NCBI GenBank assembly: GCA_910585355.1
Contig: CAJUDN010000017.1
Location: 1-43,775 of the forward strand
Direction of reading: 5' to 3'
DNA: 43,775 nucleotides
DNA from: an uncultured Lachnospiraceae bacterium
GTDB lineage: Bacteria; Bacillota_A; Clostridia; Lachnospirales; Lachnospiraceae
Positions 7,856 to 16,202 of this stretch are shown in pieces. Each line of letters begins with the position of its first letter. Position 1 is the stretch's first letter. A program made the translations under genes and the position numbers. The notes under the pieces are model-generated. The model did no database searches. It was not told the DNA's origin and worked only from the letters and a program-made list of their open reading frames with translations.

Positions 7856-8694
7856 GCGGTACTCATGCGTTTGTGATTTGCGCCTATAAAAAAAGTCCAT
7901 ATCTGGAAAGCTGCATCCGGTCACTGATGAGGCAGACAGTAAAAAGCGACGTGATTATGGTCACGGCAACGCCCTCGCAGTATCTTACAAAGCTTTGCAG
8001 GGCTTACAAAATCCCCCTGTTTATCCGCGAGGGAGAACCTGAAATCGGAGAGGACTGGCGGTTCGGCTGGCAGCAGGCCGGAAAGGACCATTCCCTTGTG
8101 ACCATTGCCCATCAGGATGATATCTATCATAAAAATTATGCGAAGGAACTGCTCAGGCAGTATGAGGCTCATCCGGACATGACTGTGTTCTGCACAGATT
8201 ATGTGATTTTAAAAACGAAAGAGGAGCGGATGGCCGATGGAACGCTGTATCCGGTTCACACAGAGGTTGTGTCCGGCGATAAGGGGAGGTTTATAAAAAA
8301 GATTTTGCGATTCCCTTTGCGGTTTTCCTTTCTGGCCCATAAGGGATGGGTGAAAAGAAGCGTGCTTTTGTTTGGAAATCCGATTTGTTGTCCAAGCTGT
8401 ACGTATAACTATGACCGGATTGGCGATATGATGTTCCGGTCGGAATTTTCTTTTGCTCTGGACTGGGACAATCTTTATGAACTGGCAAAACGGCCGGGGC
8501 GGTTTCTCTGTGCGGAACGGCCGCTCATGGCTTACCGGGTCCACGACGGGGCGACCACCAAGCAGTGCATCGGGGACAACAGAAGGGAGATGGATGAAAT
8601 TGCCATGTTTGAAAAGCTGTGGCCCCGGTGGATGGCGAAATTTCTCCTGCATTTTTACAAAAAGGCCTATAAAGTATACGGGGAGGAAACATGA
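7852..8694 (+). CDS. Glycosyltransferase family 2
   Basis: Cytoplasmic GT-A fold glycosyltransferase, 280 residues. The N-terminus has the strand FVICAYKKSPYLESCIRSL, and the metal-binding DxD-like site is AHQDD (Asp89, Asp90), a variant frequent in GT2 enzymes of capsule loci. A later acidic ALDWDNLYEL segment probably carries the base. It starts with TTG at 7852, overlapping the flippase stop codon; the purine tract GAAAGGGAGGAAGGGA just upstream makes this start convincing. The rare start may lower its expression. Donor and acceptor cannot be read from sequence. Confidence 0.85.
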   Translation: MSGTHAFVICAYKKSPYLESCIRSLMRQTVKSDVIMVTATPSQYLTKLCRAYKIPLFIREGEPEIGEDWRFGWQQAGKDHSLVTIAHQDDIYHKNYAKELLRQYEAHPDMTVFCTDYVILKTKEERMADGTLYPVHTEVVSGDKGRFIKKILRFPLRFSFLAHKGWVKRSVLLFGNPICCPSCTYNYDRIGDMMFRSEFSFALDWDNLYELAKRPGRFLCAERPLMAYRVHDGATTKQCIGDNRREMDEIAMFEKLWPRWMAKFLLHFYKKAYKVYGEET

Positions 8695-9614
8695 AAACAG
8701 ATGTGGTGATTCCGGTTTATAAACCGGATCAAAGATTTGCAGAGCTTTTGAAACGTCTGGAGGCTCAGACGTGCCAGGTAAACAGGTATATCATCATGAA
8801 CACGGAAAGAAAATACTGGGATGCCTGGGTTAAGACTGTGAAAGGGCTGCCGGAGAATCTGTCGGTGTATCATGTAACCAAAGAAGAGTTTGACCATGGG
8901 GCCACGAGGAATGCGGGCATAGAGCTCTCGGACGCAGATGTGTGCGTATGTATGACCGACGATGCCCTTCCCTATGACAGATATCTTCTGGAACGGCTCT
9001 GCGATGCCCTTTTGAAAGAGGAGACCGTGGCTGTGGCCTATGCAAAGCAGCTTCCCGACAGGGATTGCGGCATCATAGAGAAGTATACAAGAAGCTTTAA
9101 CTATCCGGAGGAAAGCCGGATTAAAATAAAAGAAGATCTCCCGAAACTGGGGATTAAAACGTATTTTTGCTCCAATGTGTGCGCCGCCTATAAGAGGGAG
9201 AGATATGTAAGCCTGGGCGGATTTACCAGAAAGACCATATTCAATGAGGACATGATTTTTGCGGCAAATGCCATGGAACATGGATACGCGGTGGCTTATG
9301 CGGCAGATGCAAAAGTAATTCATTCTCACAACTATTCCGCCAGAGAGCAGTTTTGCCGGAATTTTGATCTGGGGGTTTCCCAGGCAGACCATCCGGAGGT
9401 GTTTTTAACGGTACGGTCTGAGGGGGAGGGAATCCGTCTGGTGAAACAGACAGCCGGGTATCTTTTGAAGAGACGGAGAGGATATCTGCTGCCGAAGCTT
9501 ATCTGGGTGAGCGGATTGAAATATATGGGGTTTTTCATGGGAAAGCGGTATAAAAGGCTTCCGGAGGGGCTTGTCCGGTTGTGCACCATGAACAAAAATT
9601 ACTGGAAAGGATAA
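8691..9614 (+). CDS. Glycosyltransferase family 2, probable rhamnosyltransferase
   Basis: GT-A fold enzyme of 307 residues. The block EFDHGATRN (66-74) and the TDDA metal site (89-92) are the hallmark of the RfbN/RgpB-like rhamnosyltransferase branch of GT2, as is the later FNEDMIFAANAMEHGY catalytic-base region. It presumably transfers rhamnose from dTDP-L-rhamnose, consistent with rfbC in the same locus. The ATG overlaps the stop of the previous GT2 gene (ATGA), with GGGGAGG upstream. Linkage and acceptor are unknown. Confidence 0.86.
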   Translation: MKTDVVIPVYKPDQRFAELLKRLEAQTCQVNRYIIMNTERKYWDAWVKTVKGLPENLSVYHVTKEEFDHGATRNAGIELSDADVCVCMTDDALPYDRYLLERLCDALLKEETVAVAYAKQLPDRDCGIIEKYTRSFNYPEESRIKIKEDLPKLGIKTYFCSNVCAAYKRERYVSLGGFTRKTIFNEDMIFAANAMEHGYAVAYAADAKVIHSHNYSAREQFCRNFDLGVSQADHPEVFLTVRSEGEGIRLVKQTAGYLLKRRRGYLLPKLIWVSGLKYMGFFMGKRYKRLPEGLVRLCTMNKNYWKG

Positions 9615-9622
9615 GGCCTGGC

Positions 9623-10318
9623 ATGTCGGATTTACTAATCATTATTCCTGCATATAACGAAGAGGCGAACATTGAGCGGGTAGTGGACCGTCTGACAAAG
9701 GAGTTTCCGCAGTTTGATTATGTGGTGGTCAACGACGGCTCCCGGGACAAAACCGGGGAGATATGTAAGAGAAGACATTATAATTACCTGGATCTTCCGG
9801 TGAACCTTGGACTTTCCGGAGGGTTTCAGGCAGGAATCCGCTATGCCTGCCAAAAGGGCTATTCCTGTGCGATCCAGTTCGACGGGGACGGACAGCACAG
9901 GCCGGAGTATATCGGCCCCATGAAAGAAAAGATGGAAGAGGGATATGACATTGTAATTGGCTCCCGGTTCACAGAGAAAAAAAAGATTGGCTCCATGCGG
10001 ATGCTGGGGAGCAATTTGATTGAATTTGCCATCCGTCTGACCACAAAGACAGTGATTAAAGACCCTACTTCCGGAATGCGGATGTTTAACAGAAGGATGA
10101 TTGAGGAGTTTTCGAGGGAATTAAATTATGGACCGGAGCCGGATACCATTTCCTATTTGCTAAAGCAGGGTGCAAAGGTGGCAGAGGTCCCTGTGGTTAT
10201 GGATGAGCGTATTTGCGGTGCCAGCTATCTGACCCCTATTAACGCCTCCAGGTATATGATACAGATGCTGGTTTCCATCCTGTTTATACGGAATTTCAGG
10301 AAGCGGAATAAGAAGTGA
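9623..10318 (+). CDS. Polyprenyl-phosphate glycosyltransferase (DPM1/GtrB-like GT2)
   Basis: GT2 enzyme of 231 residues in the dolichyl-phosphate-mannose synthase group, which loads a sugar onto a polyprenyl phosphate carrier. Motifs are IIPAYNEEANI (8-18), NDGS (37-40), FDGDGQH with the DxD Asp87/Asp89, and GSRF. I chose the ATG at 9623, where the family's MSDLLIIIPAYNE start begins; an in-frame ATG at 9581 would lie inside the previous gene. It ends without the two C-terminal membrane helices of GtrB, and the next gene, a DUF2304 membrane protein, probably supplies the membrane partner. The product would feed a GT-C enzyme such as the DUF2142 protein two genes on. Confidence 0.87.
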   Translation: MSDLLIIIPAYNEEANIERVVDRLTKEFPQFDYVVVNDGSRDKTGEICKRRHYNYLDLPVNLGLSGGFQAGIRYACQKGYSCAIQFDGDGQHRPEYIGPMKEKMEEGYDIVIGSRFTEKKKIGSMRMLGSNLIEFAIRLTTKTVIKDPTSGMRMFNRRMIEEFSRELNYGPEPDTISYLLKQGAKVAEVPVVMDERICGASYLTPINASRYMIQMLVSILFIRNFRKRNKK

Positions 10319-10331
10319 AAGGGGAAAATCA

Positions 10332-10682
10332 ATGACGCTGCTGCTGCGGGTGGTACTTACGGTTGTTTCAATACTTACGACGATATTAATTGTGCGAAAA
10401 GTCCGCATGTCACAAATGCGGATCGAGGATTCTGTGTTCTGGATCGGATTTTCTTTTTTGCTGATTGTATTCAGCGTATTCCCGAAGATCGTATATCTGA
10501 TGTCGGATATGGTGGGAACCCAGACGCCGGTGAATTTTATTTTTTTGTTTGTGATTTTTCTCCTGATTCTTAAAATGTTCCGTATGTCTGTAAAAATTTC
10601 GCAGATGGAGACAAAAATCAAGGATCTGGCGCAGAAGATGGCCATAGACGAAAATCTGCGGCGGGAGAATGATGGAGAGTAG
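10332..10682 (+). CDS. DUF2304 family membrane protein
   Basis: Small membrane protein of 116 residues with three hydrophobic segments (about 3-22, 37-56 and 68-83), then a charged coiled-coil-like tail (88-116). The spacing and the EDSVFWIGFSFLLI segment match DUF2304, a family nearly always encoded beside a DPM1-like GT2. Here it follows that gene by 13 bases. Its role is thought to be anchoring or assisting polyprenyl-phosphate-sugar synthesis; this is inferred from gene linkage, not from a visible active site. Confidence 0.85.
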   Translation: MTLLLRVVLTVVSILTTILIVRKVRMSQMRIEDSVFWIGFSFLLIVFSVFPKIVYLMSDMVGTQTPVNFIFLFVIFLLILKMFRMSVKISQMETKIKDLAQKMAIDENLRRENDGE

Positions 10683-10685
10683 GCA

Positions 10686-12278
10686 ATGAAGCAAATGAGA
10701 GAGTATGCAGGCCCCGCGGCTATGTTGTTTCTTCTGGCGGTTTTAGGGGGCTGGCACTTTATGGATACGAAGACCGGAGCGTTTGCTTCGGGGAATTTGT
10801 GGCTCTGCACCATTTATGGCGGGCTGTTTTTTTCCGCGATGTTGTCTCTTCTGATTTTGGCGGCGGGGCTGTTCTGGAAAAAATGGCCTCTGGAGATATG
10901 CGGGGCATTGGCAGTTCTTTTACTTGGCAGTGTGTATCTCGTTGCCCTGCCGCCTCTGTCCGCGCCGGATGAGATTTCCCATTTTGCCAGTGCTTATAGG
11001 ATTTCCAATGTTTTTCTGGGCGAGCTGCCCGTAGATGAAAAGGGATATGTGCGGATGCGGCAGGAGGATGAATTCCTTCAGAATGTGAATGGTGCCTCGG
11101 GGACAGAGGAGAAAGTTTCCCTGGGACAGACCCTGACAGAGAAGACGTGGGAGGGGATCGAAGCGCACGCTGCCAGTGTTTTTGTTTCTCAGGAAAGAGA
11201 CGAGATGGTTTCGTCGGTTCGAAAGCCGGTGAAGACAACTCCGGTTTCCTATGTCCCACAGGCTCTGGGAATTACGCTGGCGAGACTTCTTGGAGTCAAC
11301 TGCGTGATTCTTGCGTGGCTTGGACGCTTTTTTAATCTTTTGTTTTTTGCCGGGATGGTTTACTGGTCCATGAAGGCGCTTCCCTTTGGGAAGATGGTAG
11401 TTTGTGGGGTTTCTGTTCTGCCTATGTCCCTTCATTTGGCTGCTTCCTATTCCTATGATGCCTTTCTTATGGGAATGTGTTTTCTTTTTGGAAGTTACTG
11501 CTTGTACCTGGCCTTTGCGAAACCTGTGGTTCAGAAGCGGGATATCGTACTTCTGGCGTTTTTGGCCGCCGCTTTCGGCCCCTGTAAAATGGTATACGCG
11601 GTGATGCTGGGATTTGCTCTTCTTATTCCAGTAAAAAAGTTTGGCGGATGGAAGGACTGGGGAATGGGAGCGGCCATTGTGGCGGCGGCGTTTCTGACAG
11701 CCATGGTCCTGGTGAACCGGGAAACGGTGCAGGACTATGCCGCCGGAACCGACAGTTATGTTTCCTGGGCCGGGGAAGAGGGATTTTCCATTCCCTTTAT
11801 CCTTCATAACCCTCAGGTCTATATACGGATGATGTATGAGACCCTGGTGCATCAGGGAGATGAATGGGCGCTTTCTATGCTGGGAGAAAGCCTCGGGAAT
11901 CTGGACCCGGTACTGTCGGTTCCGTTTTTTGTATTGGTTTTTCTGGCAGCCTGTCTGGCGCTTCTGGGAATCCGGCGGGCCGGTGAGGCCCTGTACCTGT
12001 CAGGCCGGCAGAAGGCATGGATTGTATTTCTTGCGCTTTCCTGTCTGGCAGGCCTAATGACGGCCATGATGGTGGGATGGACCCCCTTAAGCTCCAGGGT
12101 GATTGAAGGAGTGCAGGGGCGGTATCTGCTTCCCGTACTGCCCTTTTTAACCATGACCATGAAGAGTAACCGCCTGGTTCGGACTGCGGGCAGTGACGAA
12201 AAGCTGCTTTTTTATATGTGTGCGCTGGACTGCTATGCGGCTTTGCGGCTGTTTAGTATTGTAAGTATGCGTTTATAG
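10686..12278 (+). CDS. DUF2142 family membrane protein, candidate GT-C glycosyltransferase
   Basis: Polytopic membrane protein of 530 residues with about 12 predicted helices. The DUF2142 signature lies in the first large external loop: LSAPDEISHF (91-100), with Asp95, Glu96 and His99, the acidic motif expected of GT-C enzymes that use lipid-phosphate sugars. It starts three bases after the DUF2304 gene, so the three genes form a likely module: make polyprenyl-P-sugar, flip it, and attach the sugar as a side branch outside the membrane. Acceptor and sugar are not deducible. The protein could also be part of the flipping step. Confidence 0.83.
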   Translation: MKQMREYAGPAAMLFLLAVLGGWHFMDTKTGAFASGNLWLCTIYGGLFFSAMLSLLILAAGLFWKKWPLEICGALAVLLLGSVYLVALPPLSAPDEISHFASAYRISNVFLGELPVDEKGYVRMRQEDEFLQNVNGASGTEEKVSLGQTLTEKTWEGIEAHAASVFVSQERDEMVSSVRKPVKTTPVSYVPQALGITLARLLGVNCVILAWLGRFFNLLFFAGMVYWSMKALPFGKMVVCGVSVLPMSLHLAASYSYDAFLMGMCFLFGSYCLYLAFAKPVVQKRDIVLLAFLAAAFGPCKMVYAVMLGFALLIPVKKFGGWKDWGMGAAIVAAAFLTAMVLVNRETVQDYAAGTDSYVSWAGEEGFSIPFILHNPQVYIRMMYETLVHQGDEWALSMLGESLGNLDPVLSVPFFVLVFLAACLALLGIRRAGEALYLSGRQKAWIVFLALSCLAGLMTAMMVGWTPLSSRVIEGVQGRYLLPVLPFLTMTMKSNRLVRTAGSDEKLLFYMCALDCYAALRLFSIVSMRL

Positions 12279-12365
12279 TGGTATGCTGAATTCTGTAACC
12301 GCTTGGCTGGAGACTGAGTTGTTACATGATATAGGACAAAGAAATTTGGAAGTGAGGTAAGAAAA

Positions 12366-12941
12366 ATGGGTAAAATTAAAGTAACTCCCTGTGAAGTGGA
12401 AGGAAAAGTAATTGAGGGACTTTATGTAATTGAGCCGACCGTGTTTAAGGATGAGCGCGGATACTTTATGGAGACATATAATCAGAATGATTTTAAAGAG
12501 GCCGGCCTTGACATGGTATTTGTACAGGACAACCAGTCCATGTCTGTGAAAGGCGTGCTCCGTGGGCTGCATTTCCAGAAGCAGTTCCCGCAGGGAAAGC
12601 TGGTGCGGGCGGTGCGCGGGACGGTGTTTGACGTGGCTGTGGATTTGCGGACCGGTTCAGAGACCTATGGAAAATGGTTTGGCGTGGAGCTTTCCGCGGA
12701 AAATAAGAAGCAGTTTTACATCCCCGAGGGGTTTGCCCATGGCTTTTTAGTACTGTCCGATGAGGCGGAGTTTGCCTATAAGTGTACGGATTTTTATCAT
12801 CCCGGCGATGAGGGCGGCCTGTTATGGAGCGATGAAACCATCGGCGTAAAATGGCCCATGGAAGAGGGAATGGAACTGATTATTTCCGAAAAGGACAAAA
12901 ACTGGGGCGGTTTTGGCGAAACGTTTAAGTTTGAGCGGTAA
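12366..12941 (+). CDS. rfbC: dTDP-4-dehydrorhamnose 3,5-epimerase
   Basis: Cupin-fold epimerase, 191 residues, acting third in dTDP-L-rhamnose synthesis. Family blocks are clear: FKDERGYFMETY (27-38), GVLRGLHFQ with catalytic His69, the RAVRGTVFDVAVDLR strand, IPEGFAHGF, and the KCTDFYHP segment with the catalytic Tyr region. It is the only rml gene in the window, so rfbA, rfbB and rfbD must lie elsewhere. An 87-base gap separates it from the DUF2142 gene and it has its own GAAGTGAGG site; a separate weak promoter is possible but not convincing. It supports rhamnose as a component of the glycan. Confidence 0.96.
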   Translation: MGKIKVTPCEVEGKVIEGLYVIEPTVFKDERGYFMETYNQNDFKEAGLDMVFVQDNQSMSVKGVLRGLHFQKQFPQGKLVRAVRGTVFDVAVDLRTGSETYGKWFGVELSAENKKQFYIPEGFAHGFLVLSDEAEFAYKCTDFYHPGDEGGLLWSDETIGVKWPMEEGMELIISEKDKNWGGFGETFKFER

Positions 12942-12961
12942 GAGAGAGGTTTGATGACAGC

Positions 12962-13780
12962 GTGAATTATATTGGTTCTCTTCTTAAGGAATTGGTTGCG
13001 AAGCGGCGTCTTGTGTGGGACCTTTCCAAGGCGGACTTTAAAAAGCGGTTTGTAGGTTCTTATTTTGGAATCGTCTGGATGTTTGTCCAGCCCATTGTCA
13101 CCGTGCTTATTTACTGGCTTATTTTTGGACCTATAGGTTTTAAGAGTGCTCCTCCGGTTCCCAATGCATCGTATATTGAATGGCTGATTCCTGGCATTGC
13201 GCCCTGGTTTTTCTTTTCCGAGGCCATGAATGCAGGAACCGGATGTCTTCAGGAATACAATTATCTGGTGAAAAAAGTGGTGTTTCGGGTGGAAATTCTT
13301 CCGATCATTAAGCTGATTTCCAGCCTGTTTGTTCATGGATTTTTTGTGATGATCATGTTTGCGGTGTTTCTCATTGGCAAAAACAGGCCCATGGTCACCT
13401 GGATTCAGATTCTCTACTATTCATTTGCGGCCTCCATGTATGCGCTGGCCCTCACCTATCTGACCAGCGCCATTCAGGTGTTTTTTAAGGATATGGCCCA
13501 GATTGTAGGTATCTGTCTGCAGTTTGGCATGTGGCTGACCCCGATTATGTACAGCGAACAGCTGTTTCTGGACAAGGGTATCACCATTGCGCCCCTCATC
13601 CTTAAGCTGAATCCTTTTTACTATATTGCGGCCGGATACCGGGACAGCATGCTGACGGGGAACTGGTTTTTTGAACGGCCCACGCTGACTGTTTATTTCT
13701 GGGCCGTGACCATTGGAATGATGCTTGTGGGGCTCAAGGTGTTTAAGCGGCTGCGCCCGCATTTTTCCGATGTTCTGTAA
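12962..13780 (+). CDS. wzm: ABC-2 type polysaccharide exporter, permease subunit
   Basis: Inner-membrane permease of a two-component polysaccharide or teichoic-acid ABC exporter (Wzm/TagG family), 272 residues. The N-terminal amphipathic region includes DLSKADFKKRFVGSYFG, the typical pre-helix motif, followed by WMFVQPIVTVLIYWLIF and about six membrane segments. The PWFFFSEAM and LTPIMYS stretches are family landmarks. It starts with GTG at 12962, 20 bases after rfbC, with GAGAGAGG upstream. The ATPase follows 20 bases later, so the two form one transporter. It exports a lipid-linked complete glycan made in the cytoplasm. Confidence 0.93.
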   Translation: MNYIGSLLKELVAKRRLVWDLSKADFKKRFVGSYFGIVWMFVQPIVTVLIYWLIFGPIGFKSAPPVPNASYIEWLIPGIAPWFFFSEAMNAGTGCLQEYNYLVKKVVFRVEILPIIKLISSLFVHGFFVMIMFAVFLIGKNRPMVTWIQILYYSFAASMYALALTYLTSAIQVFFKDMAQIVGICLQFGMWLTPIMYSEQLFLDKGITIAPLILKLNPFYYIAAGYRDSMLTGNWFFERPTLTVYFWAVTIGMMLVGLKVFKRLRPHFSDVL

Positions 13781-13800
13781 CTGCGAGGTAGGAGGAATTC

Positions 13801-15135
13801 ATGTCCCAGAATGCGATTGAAGTAAAAGACGTAACAAAAATATACCGGCTGTATGACAAGCCCATCGACAGGCTGAAGGAATCCCTGAGTATGACACATA
13901 AAAGCTATCACAAGGATTTTTATGCCTTAAACGGACTGTCTTTTTCGGTGGAAAAGGGGCAGACCGTGGGAATCATCGGCACCAACGGTTCCGGAAAGTC
14001 CACCATTTTAAAGATTATCACCGGAGTGCTGACGCCGACGACGGGGACTGTCAGCGTGGACGGGAAGATCTCGGCCCTCCTGGAGCTGGGCGCCGGATTC
14101 AATATGGACTATACTGGAATTGAAAATATCTACATGAACGGCACCATGATGGGGTACACGAAAAAGGAGATGGACGCAAAGCTTCAGGAGATTTTGGAAT
14201 TCGCAGACATCGGGGACTTTGTTTACCAGCCGGTGAAGACGTATTCGAGCGGTATGTTTGTGCGGCTGGCCTTTGCCCTGGCCATTAATGTGGAGCCGGA
14301 AATTCTTATTGTGGATGAAGCTCTTTCCGTGGGAGATGTGTTTTTCCAGGCCAAGTGCTACCGCCGCATGGAGGAGATTCGAAAGAGTGGCACCACGATT
14401 CTCATGGTAACTCATGATATGGGAAGCATTATCAAATACTGTGATAAGGTGGTGCTTTTAAATAAGGGCGAATTTATCGCCGAGGGCGAGCCGGGCCACA
14501 TGGTGGACTTGTATAAAAAGATTCTGGCAAACCAGATGGACGCCTTAAGGGAAGAACTGGAGAATGACTATTCCGGCGGTATGGAAAATGCGGACGGGGT
14601 GGAAGGCGAAAGGCCGGTTCCGGCGGGACATACAGGCGGGGATGAGAACAGCCTGATGAAGGAGAAAATCACCATCAATGCCAACCGTACCGAGTACGGA
14701 GACGGAAGGGCGGAAATTTTTGATCTGGGTCTTTTTGACGCCAGGGGAAATCTCACGAATCTGCTCCTGAAGGGAGAGATGTTCACCATCAAAGAACGGA
14801 TCCGCTTTCATGCGCCGCTCGCGTGCCCGATTTTTACCTATACCATAAAGGACAAAAAGGGGACGGACCTTTCGGGAACGAATACTATGTATGAGGGAGC
14901 CGATATTAAACAGGTAAATGCGGGAGATGTTTACGATGTGTCCTTTACTCAGAAAATGACCTTACAAGGTGGGGAGTACCTTCTCTCCATGAGCTGCACG
15001 GGCTTTGAGGGAGAGGAACACGTGGTATACCACCGGCTGTATGATGTGGCAAACATTACGGTGATTTCCAATAAAAACACCGTCGGCGTCTACGATATGG
15101 AATCGGTGGTGGAGGCCAGGCTTACGAAAGCTTAG
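13801..15135 (+). CDS. wzt: ABC-type polysaccharide exporter ATPase with C-terminal carbohydrate-binding domain
   Basis: ATPase partner of the preceding permease, 444 residues. The nucleotide-binding domain (1 to about 245) has Walker A GTNGSGKST with Lys66, signature YSSGM and Walker B ILIVDEAL. A linker rich in Glu and Gly follows. From about residue 290 to the end there is a beta-rich domain matching the Wzt C-terminal domain (GDGRAEIFDLGLFDARG, then a TLQGGEYLLSMSC block). In the E. coli O8/O9a systems that domain binds the modified non-reducing end of the finished chain, so export waits for capping. Its presence here predicts a chain cap, which fits the methyltransferase and kinase-like genes that follow. 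AGGAGG lies directly upstream of the ATG. Confidence 0.93.
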   Translation: MSQNAIEVKDVTKIYRLYDKPIDRLKESLSMTHKSYHKDFYALNGLSFSVEKGQTVGIIGTNGSGKSTILKIITGVLTPTTGTVSVDGKISALLELGAGFNMDYTGIENIYMNGTMMGYTKKEMDAKLQEILEFADIGDFVYQPVKTYSSGMFVRLAFALAINVEPEILIVDEALSVGDVFFQAKCYRRMEEIRKSGTTILMVTHDMGSIIKYCDKVVLLNKGEFIAEGEPGHMVDLYKKILANQMDALREELENDYSGGMENADGVEGERPVPAGHTGGDENSLMKEKITINANRTEYGDGRAEIFDLGLFDARGNLTNLLLKGEMFTIKERIRFHAPLACPIFTYTIKDKKGTDLSGTNTMYEGADIKQVNAGDVYDVSFTQKMTLQGGEYLLSMSCTGFEGEEHVVYHRLYDVANITVISNKNTVGVYDMESVVEARLTKA

Positions 15136-15338
15136 TATACTGTCTGCATGATATTCAGCCAAGCTTCCTTGCCTGTTCTCTTATTCGCTGCGCTGGATTT
15201 CCTGGCCGCAGCCACCCATTTGATAGTATATTGACTTCTTGATTTGTACGAAATCAGCAGTCATGACGGCCAAATACCGTAGTTTCACATAGGTCAATTT
15301 CGGAATGTGTGCTGTAGTACTACTAGGAGATAGAGAAT
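15136..15338. other. Intra-locus intergenic region between wzt and the methyltransferase
   Basis: This 203-base gap is the largest inside the second half of the glycan locus. I see no gene. tagtatac followed by tgtctgc at 15133-15147 resembles the complement of 20556-20572, part of the inverted-repeat block upstream of trxB, suggesting a degenerate repeat. The gap ends in a good AGGAGA site for the methyltransferase. A promoter could lie here, but I could not pick boxes with confidence. Confidence 0.45.
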
Positions 15339-16202
15339 ATGAAGGATTTTAGTTACGAAATTCTGGATTTGCTGGAAAAATATAAGAATGATACAGCGGC
15401 GGCGCTGGAAGGGGAGACATGCCCGCAGTGTCTTTATGCATTTTCGCCGCTTAGGGAGAATCTCTTTGAGTGGGTGGAGTTTGAGCCGGAGGCCAGAGTG
15501 CTCCAGATTGGTTCCGACTATGGTTCCTATACAGGGCTGCTTGCGGAACGGGCTGGAGAGGTCGTGGTTCTGGATTCAAGGGATGAAAACCTGGAGGTGA
15601 ACCGCCTGCGCCATGGAGGCCGGAGAAATGTATTCTACATTTGCAGGGAGGACAAAAAAGGATACGCCGGGGAATCGTCCGGATTCAGGGAGTATAAACC
15701 GAAAGAAAATACGGGGGAACCGGCAGAGCAGAGAATGGCCGCCCCATTCGACTATGTGGTGCTGGGTGGATTTCTTACGGACTGTAAAAAGGAAGAGGCC
15801 GCAGGGATTTTAAGGGAGGCCGCAGGATTCTTAAAGCCGGGGGGAAAGCTTCTGGCGGCGGCGGAAAATGAGGCCGGAGTCCGTTATTGGATGGGAGCAA
15901 AACAGCTGGGCACGTCCTTTCTTGAGGCAGAGTTTCGGGGACTTTTTGAGGAGCTGGAAAAGATGAACGGCGGAAGTTTTCTTTTGTATTATCCGGTTCC
16001 GGATTACCGCTATCCGGTAACGGTCTATTCGGACGCCTATCTTCCGCAGACCGGGGATGTGGCCAATATTTCTGCCAGGCTTGACGGACCAGGCTTCTGG
16101 TTTGGGAGCGAGGAAGAGGCTATGGCCAAGGCGTGCCAGAACGGAACATTTACGAAATTTGCCAATTCATTTCTTGGCGTCTGGGAGAAGGGGAGCCTAT
16201 GA
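15339..16202 (+). CDS. SAM-dependent methyltransferase, WbdD methyltransferase-like context
   Basis: Class I Rossmann-fold methyltransferase, 287 residues. Motif I is VLQIGSDYGSYTG (54-66), followed by the acidic ribose-binding VVVLDSRDENLEVNR; motif II is FDYVVLGGFL and motif III LKPGGKLLAAAEN. The C-terminal third has no recognised domain. Its stop codon overlaps the start of the next gene (ATGA), whose first domain looks like a kinase. In E. coli WbdD a methyltransferase and a kinase are joined in that order in one chain terminator. I therefore read this as a candidate capping methyltransferase acting on the glycan end or on a phosphate placed there; the substrate is inferred from context. 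GC-rich neighbours and codon use look the same. Confidence 0.86.
   Translation: MKDFSYEILDLLEKYKNDTAAALEGETCPQCLYAFSPLRENLFEWVEFEPEARVLQIGSDYGSYTGLLAERAGEVVVLDSRDENLEVNRLRHGGRRNVFYICREDKKGYAGESSGFREYKPKENTGEPAEQRMAAPFDYVVLGGFLTDCKKEEAAGILREAAGFLKPGGKLLAAAENEAGVRYWMGAKQLGTSFLEAEFRGLFEELEKMNGGSFLLYYPVPDYRYPVTVYSDAYLPQTGDVANISARLDGPGFWFGSEEEAMAKACQNGTFTKFANSFLGVWEKGSL

Noticed and set aside
10920..11852. 310-residue minus-strand frame opposite the DUF2142 gene
   Set aside because: Antisense shadow; it is low in complexity, rich in His and Lys, and no ribosome binding site fits. The plus-strand membrane protein has a clear family motif.
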